Source: Rhodoplanes tepidamans | GTDB taxonomy: Bacteria > Pseudomonadota > Alphaproteobacteria > Rhizobiales > Xanthobacteraceae | Assembly (NCBI RefSeq): GCF_030813915.1 | Contig: NZ_JAUSUJ010000018.1 | Span: 88,162-152,161 of the forward strand | Direction of reading: 5' to 3' | DNA length: 64,000 nt | Shown: one piece after another, positions 52,491 through 60,445 of the stretch | Layout: each line of letters opens with the position of its first letter | Numbering within the stretch: the stretch's first letter is position 1 | The notes under the pieces: generated by a model | Told to the model about the DNA's origin: nothing | What the model saw: only the letters and a program-made list of their open reading frames with translations | The model's database searches: none | Translations under genes and position numbers: made by a program

Positions 52491-53837
52491 TCACGACGCT
52501 CGTGCGGCGGTCGTCGCGGCCGGCGCGACGGCGGATGCGGCGCGGGCGAGCGCGGCCGGCGGCGGCCCGCCCGTGGCCCAGTCGACGAGCTCGACCGGAT
52601 GCACGACGGGCACCGCGGTCGCGCTGGCGAGCTGGTTGATGCAGCCGACATTGCCGGCCGCGATCACGTCGGGCGCGAGCCCCTCGAGATGCGCGATCTT
52701 GCGGTCGCGCAGCCGGTCCGACAGCTCCGGCTGGAGGATGTTGTAGGTGCCGGCCGAGCCGCAGCACAGATGCCCCTCGGGCACGTCCCGCACCGTGAAG
52801 CCGAGGCGCGCCAGCACCTCCTTGGGCTGCCGCACCACCTTCTGCCCGTGCTGCAGCGAGCACGGCGCCTGGTAGGCGACCGTCAGGGCCGGCACCGGCA
52901 CGGGCCGCAGCGTCTCGAGGCCGGCCAGCACCTCGGAGACGTCGCGCACCTTGGCCGAGAACCGCGCCGCCCGGTCGGCGAAGGCGGGGTCGGTGCGCAG
53001 CATGAAGCCGTAGTCCTTCATCGTGGTGCCGCAGCCGGATGCCGTGGAGACGACGGCGTCGAGTCCCGCGCCGTCGAGCTCCGCCGAGAAGGCGGTCACG
53101 TTGGCGCGCGCCGCGGCGAGCGCGTGGTCCTCGTCCCCCATGTGGTGGGTGACCGAGCCGCAGCAGCCCTCGCCCTTCGGCAGCACCACCTCGAAGCCGT
53201 GCCGCGTCAGCACCCGGATGGCGGCGGCGTTGATGTCGGGCGACAGCACCCGCTGGACGCAGCCCGACAGGAGGCCGACCCGGCCGCGCCGCGGCCCTTC
53301 GGCGGGAAACACCCGGCCCGACGGCGTCGGGGCCGGCAGCAGCCCGGCCGGAGCGAGGCGCAGCATCGCGGCCATTCGCGAGAACCCGGCGCGCGCGAGG
53401 AGCGGCGCCAGCGGCTTGCCGAGCGCCGCGGCGGCGCTCGCCAGGCGGAACAGGCGCGGGTTCGGGATGGTGCGGGCGAGCAGCGTGCGCAGCAGCCGGT
53501 CGTGCCAGGGCCGCCTGTAGGTCTCGGCGATATGGGCACGGGCGTGGTCGACGAGATGCATGTAGTGCACCCCCGACGGGCAGGTGGTCATGCAGGACAG
53601 GCACGAGAGGCAGCGGTCGATGTGCTTGGCCTCCTCGGGCCCAGCCGGCCGGTCCGCCTCCAGCATGTCCTTGATCAGGTAGATGCGGCCGCGCGGCGAA
53701 TCGAGCTCGTCGCCGAGCAGCACATAGGTCGGGCAAGTCGCCGTGCAGAAGCCGCAATGCACGCAGGCGCGCAGGATCCGGTCGGCCTCGGCGATGGCGG
53801 GATCGGCCAGCTGGGCCAGGGAGAACTCGGTCCTCAT
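52491..53837 (-). CDS. glcF: Glycolate oxidase iron-sulfur subunit
   Basis: GlcF carries the two [4Fe-4S] clusters that pass electrons from the GlcD/GlcE flavoproteins to the quinone pool. The 448-aa protein shows CVHCGFCTATCPTY and CLSCLSCMTTCPSG for the clusters, then two CCG-type domains (GEGCCGS, HLCCGSAG) typical of this family. A C-terminal Ala-rich tail of ~30 residues is extra. Its ATG overlaps the stop of the receiver-domain gene (ATGA), which separates it from glcE. Confidence 0.95.
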   Translation of the reverse strand: MRTEFSLAQLADPAIAEADRILRACVHCGFCTATCPTYVLLGDELDSPRGRIYLIKDMLEADRPAGPEEAKHIDRCLSCLSCMTTCPSGVHYMHLVDHARAHIAETYRRPWHDRLLRTLLARTIPNPRLFRLASAAAALGKPLAPLLARAGFSRMAAMLRLAPAGLLPAPTPSGRVFPAEGPRRGRVGLLSGCVQRVLSPDINAAAIRVLTRHGFEVVLPKGEGCCGSVTHHMGDEDHALAAARANVTAFSAELDGAGLDAVVSTASGCGTTMKDYGFMLRTDPAFADRAARFSAKVRDVSEVLAGLETLRPVPVPALTVAYQAPCSLQHGQKVVRQPKEVLARLGFTVRDVPEGHLCCGSAGTYNILQPELSDRLRDRKIAHLEGLAPDVIAAGNVGCINQLASATAVPVVHPVELVDWATGGPPPAALARAASAVAPAATTAARAS

Positions 53838-54517
53838 GACGCCTTTCCGGCCGCAGATAGGGACCGTTGGATAAAAAGGTATAGATCCACAACCGATGTG
53901 GTCATGGCGGTAACGCCCGCCTCGCGCGCATCTTGCTGGTACTTTTGGATCGAGACCTGTGAGGAGAAAATTATAATCGGCAAATTCAAGGCACGCTGGC
54001 GAATTTCCCGTGCGAATATTATACCGGCGTTCGGCACATAACGACCGCTTTCGTGTCGCCCCATATCAGAAATGATCAAATCGAAGCCCGAACTCGAGTC
54101 AATTTGCTCGATAGCCTCTCGTGTCGACCGCGCGACGATCACATCGTAGCCATCGCCCTTCAGTTTATCGATTGATATCGCGTTATTCGTAGGAATATCG
54201 TCAACCCACAATATTCGTCGGCGAGTCGGAAGTGTTTCGATCTCCGAGAAGCGTTCAGCCTCTCGGGAACCGCCGCTCATCCCCAGACGGTCTTCGATCT
54301 GGACCAATTTAGCCTGAAGATCTTTTATTTGAGAGGTGAACGCCTCGCCTGCCTGCTCAGCAGACAGTTCCATATCGCCGATTTTTATCCGAACCCTTTC
54401 CCTCTTGAATAACCCCACTGCAAGCGGAAAGATTTTCAGAATGACCAGAAAAGCCAGCACCGGCCATGCTAGGCTTGCAAGGGCGCTCACAAGATCAGCG
54501 ATTGCTTTAGTGTCCAT
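53834..54517 (-). CDS. Membrane-anchored atypical receiver-domain protein inserted in glcDEF
   Basis: The 227-aa product has an N-terminal transmembrane helix (~15-37, LAWPVLAFLVILKIFPLAV), a coiled-coil-like stretch (~52-80) and a receiver domain (~100-222). Acidic-pocket Asp106/Asp107 (WVDDIPTNN), phosphoacceptor Asp141 (LIISDMGRH) and Ser175/176 are present, but the usual conserved Lys near TTSVVDLY is absent. Base composition is far below its neighbours (27 of 60 G/C at 53941-54000). It overlaps glcE (TGATG) and glcF (ATGA), so it sits exactly inside the glycolate oxidase operon. A role in sensing or controlling the enzyme, or cargo gained by transfer, is possible; its kinase partner is unknown. 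Confidence 0.85.
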   Translation of the reverse strand: MDTKAIADLVSALASLAWPVLAFLVILKIFPLAVGLFKRERVRIKIGDMELSAEQAGEAFTSQIKDLQAKLVQIEDRLGMSGGSREAERFSEIETLPTRRRILWVDDIPTNNAISIDKLKGDGYDVIVARSTREAIEQIDSSSGFDLIISDMGRHESGRYVPNAGIIFAREIRQRALNLPIIIFSSQVSIQKYQQDAREAGVTAMTTSVVDLYLFIQRSLSAAGKAS

Positions 54518-55749
54518 CACACCCCCACCCACATCCGCCCGGGGCAGAGCACGCCCCGTGGATCGAAGCTCTCCTTGACCCGCCGGGTCAGCACCGCGAG
54601 CGGGCCGCGTTGCGGCTCGAACACGTCCACGGCGGCCCGCACCGCGGCGCTCGCCCGGATCAGGGTGGCGTGGCCGCCGCAGTGCGCCGTCGCGGCCCGC
54701 ACCGTCGCGGCGCCGGCGTCCGCAGACGGCGCCACCGCGGCCCAGACCAGGCCGCCGGCCCAGTCGAGCAGCACCTCCGCCTCGTCCGCGCCGGCGATCA
54801 TGGCGGCGAGCTCGGCGCCGCGCGACGGTGCCGTCGAGATGCGCCAGACCGGCCGGTCGGCGTCGGGTTCCCCGCGCGTCGCGAACGGCGTCACGTCCCG
54901 GATCGCTCCCCACAGCTGTCGCGAGGCCTCGACCGCGAGGCATTCGCGGGTCCCGTGCGGGGCGAGAAGTCCCAGAAGTCCGTCGCGGCGGTGGGCCACC
55001 GACGGTCCGACGCCCTCCAGCCGCAGGGCCGTCACCGCCTTGCCGTCCGGCAGCCCGGGGACGCCCGTACGGGCGGCGACGCCGGCCGGCAGGTGGGCGG
55101 CCCCCGACACCTCGAAGGGCGAGCCCATGGCGGCCGCCATGGCCGGGACGGCCGCTTCGGGCGCGAGCCCGAGCAGCAGCACGCTCGCCTCGGTCTCGGC
55201 CCGCGGCAGGGTCTTGATCGTCACCTCGGTCATCGCCGCCAGCGTGCCGAAGGAGCCGGCCATCAGCTTCGACAGGTCGTAGCCGGTGACGTTCTTCACC
55301 ACCCGGCCGCCCGCCTTGAAGGTCTCGCCGCGGCCCGACACGGCCGAGAAGCCGAGGAAGTGGTCGCGCGCCGCGCCCGCCTTGATCCGCCGCGGGCCGG
55401 AGAGATTGGTCGCCAGCACCCCGCCCAGCGTCCCCTCGCGGGCCGGGCCGCCGAGCAGCGCCGAACAATCCATCGGCTCGAAGGCGAGCTCCTGGCCGTT
55501 CTCCGCCACCAGGGCCGCGATGGCGGCGATCGGCGTGGCGGCGCGCGCCGAGAGGACGAGCTCCCTGGGCTCGTAGAGCGTGACGCCGGCGAGCGCCGAG
55601 AGGTCGAGGGTGGCGTCGGTCTGGGCCGGACGGCCGAGCGTGCGCTTCGAGCCGCGGCCCGTCACCTCCAGCGTCTTGCCGGCGCCGAGCGCCCAGCGCA
55701 CGGCCTCCTCGACCTCGGCGGCATCGCGGGGAACCAGGGGGGCGGTCAT
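54517..55749 (-). CDS. glcE: Glycolate oxidase FAD-binding subunit GlcE
   Basis: GlcE is the smaller FAD-linked (FAD_binding_4, PCMH-type) subunit of glycolate oxidase. The 410-aa product has ALVAENGQELAFEPMD, GTLGGVLATNLSGPRRIKAGAARDHFLGF and GGRVVKNVTGYDLSKLMAGSFGTLA, all hallmark segments. The start MTAPLVPRDAAEVEE follows a leader after the glcD stop. Its stop overlaps the start of the inserted receiver gene (TGATG). It is the second gene in the unit glcD-glcE-[receiver]-glcF. Confidence 0.94.
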   Translation of the reverse strand: MTAPLVPRDAAEVEEAVRWALGAGKTLEVTGRGSKRTLGRPAQTDATLDLSALAGVTLYEPRELVLSARAATPIAAIAALVAENGQELAFEPMDCSALLGGPAREGTLGGVLATNLSGPRRIKAGAARDHFLGFSAVSGRGETFKAGGRVVKNVTGYDLSKLMAGSFGTLAAMTEVTIKTLPRAETEASVLLLGLAPEAAVPAMAAAMGSPFEVSGAAHLPAGVAARTGVPGLPDGKAVTALRLEGVGPSVAHRRDGLLGLLAPHGTRECLAVEASRQLWGAIRDVTPFATRGEPDADRPVWRISTAPSRGAELAAMIAGADEAEVLLDWAGGLVWAAVAPSADAGAATVRAATAHCGGHATLIRASAAVRAAVDVFEPQRGPLAVLTRRVKESFDPRGVLCPGRMWVGV

Positions 55750-55831
55750 GGCGAACCGCTTCTCGTCTTCCCTCTCCCCCCGCGGGAGAGAGTCGAAGAG
55801 CGCCGCGTCGTCTCGCAACAGCTCGAACGCA

Positions 55832-57325
55832 TCAGAACCTCGGAATGTCGGGAAACGGCAGCCGGCCGGCGGAGACGTGCATGCGGCCGAGCTCGGCGCA
55901 GGTGCTCAGCACCGGGAAGACCTTGCCGGGATTGAGCAGGCCCTTCTGGTCGAAGGCGCATTTGAGCCGCTGCTGATGGGCGAGATCGATCTGCGAGAAC
56001 ATGCTCGGCATCAGGTCGCGCTTCTCGACCCCGACGCCGTGCTCGCCGGTCAGCACGCCGCCGACCTCGACGCAGAGCCGCAGGATGTCGGCCCCGAACG
56101 CCTCGGCGCGGGCGAGCTGGTCGGCGTCGTTGGCGTCGTAGAGGATCAGCGGGTGCAGGTTGCCGTCGCCGGCGTGGAACACGTTGGCGCAGCGCAGCCC
56201 GTACTGCTCCGACAGCTCGCGGGTGCGCTGCAGCACGTAAGGGAGCCTGGCGCGCGGGATGGTGCCGTCCATGCAGTAGTAGTCGGGCGAGATGCGTCCG
56301 ACCGCCGGGAACGCCGCCTTGCGGCCGGCCCAGAACAGCAGACGTTCCTCCTCCGAGGCGGAGACCCGCACCGTGACGGCGCCGCAGTCGCGGGCGATCG
56401 CCGACACGGTCTCGACCAGGTGGTCGCACTCGGCCCGCGGCCCGTCGAGCTCGACGATCAGGATCGCCTCGACGTCGAGCGGATAGCCGGCATGGACGAA
56501 TTCCTCGACGGCCGCGGTGGCGAGCCGGTCCATCATCTCCATGCCGCCCGGGATGATGCCGGCCGCGATGATCTTTCCCACGCAGTCGCCGGCCGCCTCG
56601 GGCGTCTCGAAGCCGAGCAGCAGCGCCCGGGCCGTCTCCGGCTTCTGCAGGATCCGCACCGTCACCTCGGTGACGACGCCGAGCAGCCCCTCCGAGCCCG
56701 TCACCACGCCCAGGAGATCGTAGCCGCCGGCGTCGAGATGGCCACCGCCGAGCCGCACCACATCGCCGGTGATCAGCACCAGCTCGCAGCCGAGCACGTT
56801 GTTGGTGGTCAGCCCGTATTTGAGGCAGTGCACGCCGCCCGAGTTCTCGGCGATGTTGCCGCCGATCGTGCAGGCGATCTGCGAGGACGGGTCGGGCGCG
56901 TAGTAGAAGCCGGCGTGCTCCACGGCCCGGGTGATGGCCAGGTTGGTGACCCCCGGCTCGACCACGGCGACGCGGTCGGCGAAGTCGATCCGGCGCACCT
57001 TGTTGAACTTGCCCATGCCGAGCAGCACGCCGTCGCCGAGCGGCAGCGCGCCGCCCGACAGCGAGGTCCCGGCGCCGCGCGGCACCACCTTGACGCCGTT
57101 CTCGAAGCACCAGCGCAGCACCTGCGAGACCTGGGCCGTGGTGCCCGGCAGCACGACCACCAGCGGAAGCTGGCGATAGGCGGTCAGCCCGTCCGACTCG
57201 TAGGGCCGCATCTCGCGCTCGGTCGCGATGACGCCCTCGCCGGGGACGATGCGCCGCAAGGCGGCGACGATCTCGTCGCGCCGCGCCAGCACGCCCTGAT
57301 CGAGGGCGGGCATTCCCACCGACAT
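55832..57325 (-). CDS. glcD: Glycolate oxidase FAD-linked subunit GlcD
   Basis: GlcD oxidises glycolate (and D-lactate-like hydroxyacids) to glyoxylate using FAD. The 497-aa product has VVVLPGTTAQVSQVLRWC, the FAD loop PRGAGTSLSGGALP, IGGNIAENSGGVHCLKYGLT and the C-terminal NVFHAGDGNLHPLILYD with HGVGVEKRDLMP. It is first in the glc operon; glcE follows 82 bases later. The glyoxylate made here would feed the malate synthase downstream on the same strand. The ATG at MSVGMPALD begins the conserved fold. Confidence 0.95.
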   Translation of the reverse strand: MSVGMPALDQGVLARRDEIVAALRRIVPGEGVIATEREMRPYESDGLTAYRQLPLVVVLPGTTAQVSQVLRWCFENGVKVVPRGAGTSLSGGALPLGDGVLLGMGKFNKVRRIDFADRVAVVEPGVTNLAITRAVEHAGFYYAPDPSSQIACTIGGNIAENSGGVHCLKYGLTTNNVLGCELVLITGDVVRLGGGHLDAGGYDLLGVVTGSEGLLGVVTEVTVRILQKPETARALLLGFETPEAAGDCVGKIIAAGIIPGGMEMMDRLATAAVEEFVHAGYPLDVEAILIVELDGPRAECDHLVETVSAIARDCGAVTVRVSASEEERLLFWAGRKAAFPAVGRISPDYYCMDGTIPRARLPYVLQRTRELSEQYGLRCANVFHAGDGNLHPLILYDANDADQLARAEAFGADILRLCVEVGGVLTGEHGVGVEKRDLMPSMFSQIDLAHQQRLKCAFDQKGLLNPGKVFPVLSTCAELGRMHVSAGRLPFPDIPRF

Positions 57326-57521
57326 CGGCCGATCCTCCCGACGATCATTGTTCTCGTTGACGGCCACGATACAGCCAATCGGGGGCTCTCGGATAGCACC
57401 GGCAATATGGTATTGGTCGTGGCGGCGATCCCCCGGCCGTCCCGCCACCAGGCCCGCGAGGCCTGGGCGGGGCGGCGTCGACCAACCCTGTTCCAACACC
57501 ACTCGATAAGGAGCCTCGACG

Positions 57522-57893
57522 TTGACGTCACAGATTGCAGCTACCGCGCTCGCCGTGTTCCTCCTCGGCGCCACGACGGCCTCGACCGCCATGGCCCAGG
57601 AGGCCCCCAAGGCTTTCAATCAGTGCAAGGCGTGCCACAAGGTGGAGGCCGGCAAGAACGGCGTCGGTCCGTCGCTGTTCGGCATCTTCGGCCACAAGCT
57701 CGGCCAGGCCCCGGGCTTCAAGTACTCCGAGGCGCACCTGAAGTTCGCCCAGCAGACCGTGGACGAGCCGTTCCTCACCAAGTACCTGGCCGACCCCAAG
57801 GGCACGATTCCCGGCAACAAGATGGTCTTCGCGGGCCTGAAGAACCCGGACGACGTCAAGGCGGTGATCGCCTATCTCAAGACCCTGAAGTAG
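57522..57893 (+). CDS. Cytochrome c family protein (c2-like)
   Basis: This is a 123-aa periplasmic mono-heme c-type cytochrome. A signal peptide (QIAATALAVFLLGATTAS, cleavage near AMAQE) precedes the heme-binding motif CKACH and the axial methionine in PGNKMVFAGL; the end LKNPDDVKAVIAYLKTLK is typical of cytochrome c2/c550. It starts at a TTG 8 bases after AAGGAGCC, a strong ribosome site supporting this rare start. It is divergent from glcD. It probably shuttles electrons among respiratory or photosynthetic complexes, which this window does not show. Confidence 0.92.
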   Translation: MTSQIAATALAVFLLGATTASTAMAQEAPKAFNQCKACHKVEAGKNGVGPSLFGIFGHKLGQAPGFKYSEAHLKFAQQTVDEPFLTKYLADPKGTIPGNKMVFAGLKNPDDVKAVIAYLKTLK

Positions 57894-58072
57894 GTCGCGC
57901 CAGCGACCCGGCGGTCCGGCCGCACGGCCGGGCCGCCCGCCCCCGCCGCCCCCGCGCTGCCGAGGGGATGGGTCGGCCGCCCCGCGGCCGCCGCGGCGGG
58001 TGCCGCGTCCCGGCCCGAGCCGGCGGGCCGATGCGGCCGCCGATTGATGGATCGGGCGCGCCGCCTTAGGCT

Positions 58073-58086
58073 TTGACGCCCGTCAA
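58073..58086 (+). promoter_or_regulatory. FixK/FNR box upstream of the UspA gene
   Basis: TTGAC-GCCC-GTCAA is a perfect palindrome of the FixK/FNR type, with a candidate -10 TAGCAT at 58108-58113. A start near 58121 would put the box at -41.5, the classic class II activator position. It lies about 90 bases before the UspA ATG. Confidence 0.75.
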
Positions 58087-58176
58087 CACCCACCACCGTC
58101 CGCCTTCTAGCATCGACCCCTGCAACGAGAGGACGCCGGGCCGGCCCCGTCCGGCCGCGCGTCACGGGAGTGAAAC

Positions 58177-59007
58177 ATGATCAAGGACATCGTCGTGAAC
58201 CTCGCCCTGGTCGGCGACCACGATCCGGCCGCCGCCTTCGCGATCTCGATCGCCCGGATCTTCGGGGCGCACGTCACCGGCGTGGTGTTCGTCTACGATC
58301 CGGTGATCTCGCCGAGCATCATGGACGGGGTCTCGGCCGAGTGGATCGACGCCCAGCGCGACGAGAGCCGCACCATGGCGCAGGCGGCGATCGAGCGGTT
58401 CGAGCGGGCCGCGCAGCTCGCCGGCATCCAGGCCGGCCACCGCATCATCGAGGCGACGCTCGGCGGCGCCACCGACATGTTCGGCCGCATCGCGCGGCGG
58501 TTCGACCTCGTCGTCGTCGGCCAGCGCGAGCCCGACCGCATGTCGCCCGCCGACCTGTTCGCCGAAGGCGCCCTGTTCGAGTCCGGCCGGCCGGTCGTGA
58601 TGGTGCCCTACATCCAGAAGCAGGGCCTCGCGCTCGACCGGGTGCTGATGTGCTGGGACGGCAGCCGGACGGCGGCGCGCGCCATGGGCGACGCGATGCC
58701 GTTCCTGACCCGCGCCAGGCAGGTCGACGTGGTGATCGTGGCGACCGGCCGCTCGAAGAGCGACGAGGTCCCGGGCGCCGATGTCGGCCACCATCTGGCG
58801 CGCCACGGCATCAAGGTCGACGTCAAGCGCATCGTCGCCGAGGACGTCGACGTGCCGAACACCATCCTGTCCTACGCGGCCGACGTCTCGGCCGACCTCA
58901 TCGTGATGGGCGGCTACGGCCATTCGCGGCTGCGCGAGTTCGTCCTCGGCGGCGCCACCCGCGGCATCCTCGCCTCGATGACGGTGCCGGTGCTGATGGC
59001 GCACTGA
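58177..59007 (+). CDS. Universal stress protein, tandem UspA domains
   Basis: The 276-aa product has two UspA-like halves. The first (IKDIVVNLALVGDHD through SGRPVVMVPYIQ) is divergent; the second ends with the ATP-binding pattern MGGYGHSRLREFVLGGATR and VPVLMAH. Such proteins bind ATP and act in stress, often at low oxygen, and are frequent FNR/FixK targets. A palindromic FixK-type box lies upstream, supporting anaerobic induction. The ATG follows CACGGGAGTGAAAC. Confidence 0.93.
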   Translation: MIKDIVVNLALVGDHDPAAAFAISIARIFGAHVTGVVFVYDPVISPSIMDGVSAEWIDAQRDESRTMAQAAIERFERAAQLAGIQAGHRIIEATLGGATDMFGRIARRFDLVVVGQREPDRMSPADLFAEGALFESGRPVVMVPYIQKQGLALDRVLMCWDGSRTAARAMGDAMPFLTRARQVDVVIVATGRSKSDEVPGADVGHHLARHGIKVDVKRIVAEDVDVPNTILSYAADVSADLIVMGGYGHSRLREFVLGGATRGILASMTVPVLMAH

Positions 59008-59035
59008 GCCTTTCGGCGGCTCGGCGGAAGACGTG

Positions 59036-59069
59036 CTGTCACCTCTCCCCGGCGGGGAGAGGATGACAG
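59036..59069. repeat. Family C hairpin after the UspA gene
   Basis: CTGTCACCTCTCCCC-GGC-GGGGAGAGGATGACAG forms a nearly perfect hairpin 30 bases after the stop codon. It has the same core as other family C copies and could also act as a terminator, though no T-run follows. Confidence 0.7.
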
Positions 59070-59142
59070 GCCGCGACCGCTCCGGTTCCGAGAGAATGCC
59101 CGGCGCGAGGCCGGGCACGGCAGGGGCTCGCTGCGGGCTCCC

Positions 59143-59430
59143 TCAGTGCACCGTGTGGCGGCGCGGCGGCAGGACCGCCTGGTCGAGGGCGAGGCCGTCG
59201 AGCCGCTCGGCATAGGGGCAGAAGGCCGGGGCGCGGCTCACCGCGACGGGTGCGCGGGCGAGCCAGTCGCTGCACAGCTCGGCGGAGCGGCAGGCCTGGC
59301 AGGAGCGGATGACGCTGCCCAGCGCGCGCCCGAAATAGCTGTCGACCTCGTCGTCGCACTCGATGCCGAGCCGCTCCATCATCTCGCCGATATTGGCCGA
59401 GAACCGGTCGAATCTGTCGAAATCGCGCAT
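59143..59430 (-). CDS. DUF6455-family small protein
   Basis: The 95-aa product starts MRDFDRFDRFSANIGEMMER and carries four cysteines in CQACRSAELCSD and AFCPYAE, the Cys pattern of DUF6455, a small alphaproteobacterial family of unknown role. The arrangement could bind a metal or iron-sulfur cluster. It is convergent with the UspA gene. No neighbour explains its job. Confidence 0.72.
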   Translation of the reverse strand: MRDFDRFDRFSANIGEMMERLGIECDDEVDSYFGRALGSVIRSCQACRSAELCSDWLARAPVAVSRAPAFCPYAERLDGLALDQAVLPPRRHTVH

Positions 59431-59567
59431 CGTCGTCTCCGCGGCGCGGCATCGAGCGGCCGGCACCGTGGGCATACTGGATTGCCCGGACACCACCGTC
59501 CTTGATCTTAGGCAAGCGCAACCTTGATCTGCAGCAAACCGGCCGCGGCGGTCCCGCGCCGGCGTGA

Positions 59568-60233
59568 TCAGGCGGCCTCCTCGGCCGGCCACGGGGCCTG
59601 CACGACGAGGCCGCGGGCGCGCGCGTCGACCACGCCGAGCGCCCGCAGGACCAGCAGCACCATCGCCTGGACGGCGTCCTTCTGCTTGGCCGGGTCGGCG
59701 TCGATCGACGCCGACGGGCCGATCAGCGCCTCGACCAGGGCGCCCAGGATGGCGTCGGCGCCGATCCGGGTGTCCTGCTCGGGCAGCCGCCCGGTGGCGA
59801 CGGCGGTGCGGATGCAGCCCTCGATCACGTCGGTGATGGCGCGCCGGCAGGCGCGCCGCTGCGGCTCGATGTCGGGCTCCACCGGCTCGGACAGCACGGC
59901 GAAGACGAGGCGCCGCTGACGCAGCGCCCGCCCCGCGAAGGTCGTCACCGCGGCGGCGAGGCCGGACAGCGGGCCGGGCGCCGCCGCGGCGGCCTTGACC
60001 ATGGCGGCGACCTCCTGGCCGCTCACCTGCTCGAGCAGGGCGGCGACGAGGTCGGCCTTGGCCGGAAAGTAGCGATAGACCGTGCCGGCCGCGATGCCGG
60101 CCCGCTCGGCCACCGGGACGATCTGGACGCCGGCGAGCCCCTGGGCGGCGGCGACGGCCCGGGCGGAGGCGAGAATGTCGTCGCGGCGAGCGGCCAGGCG
60201 CTCGATGACCCGTTCGGTGCGGCGGTAGGGCAT
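59568..60233 (-). CDS. TetR-family transcriptional regulator
   Basis: The 221-aa protein has the TetR helix-turn-helix at ~15-65 (RDDILASARAVAAAQGLAGVQIVPVAERAGIAAGTVYRYFPAKADL) and a ligand-binding C-terminal domain. It lies 212 bases downstream of a ThDP-enzyme gene on the same strand and may control it or be co-transcribed. An AT-poor region of ~210 bases lies before its start. The inducer is unknown. Confidence 0.92.
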   Translation of the reverse strand: MPYRRTERVIERLAARRDDILASARAVAAAQGLAGVQIVPVAERAGIAAGTVYRYFPAKADLVAALLEQVSGQEVAAMVKAAAAAPGPLSGLAAAVTTFAGRALRQRRLVFAVLSEPVEPDIEPQRRACRRAITDVIEGCIRTAVATGRLPEQDTRIGADAILGALVEALIGPSASIDADPAKQKDAVQAMVLLVLRALGVVDARARGLVVQAPWPAEEAA

Positions 60234-60445
60234 GGGCGGATTCCGGGCGACTCTCGAACCGATCTGAAACGGGTGTCGGCGACTCACCGGCGGCGCGTCG
60301 GCCGCTCGACCGCGGGTTCTCGCGCGAGAAGCGATGAGTCGAGATTCACACCCTGCCGCGCCGGGCGTCGTCGCGCAAGCGAAACCACGCGGGCGGCGTC
60401 CCGCCTCCGGCATACCACGCAGGCGCCGGGACGCCGCCGCGGATC

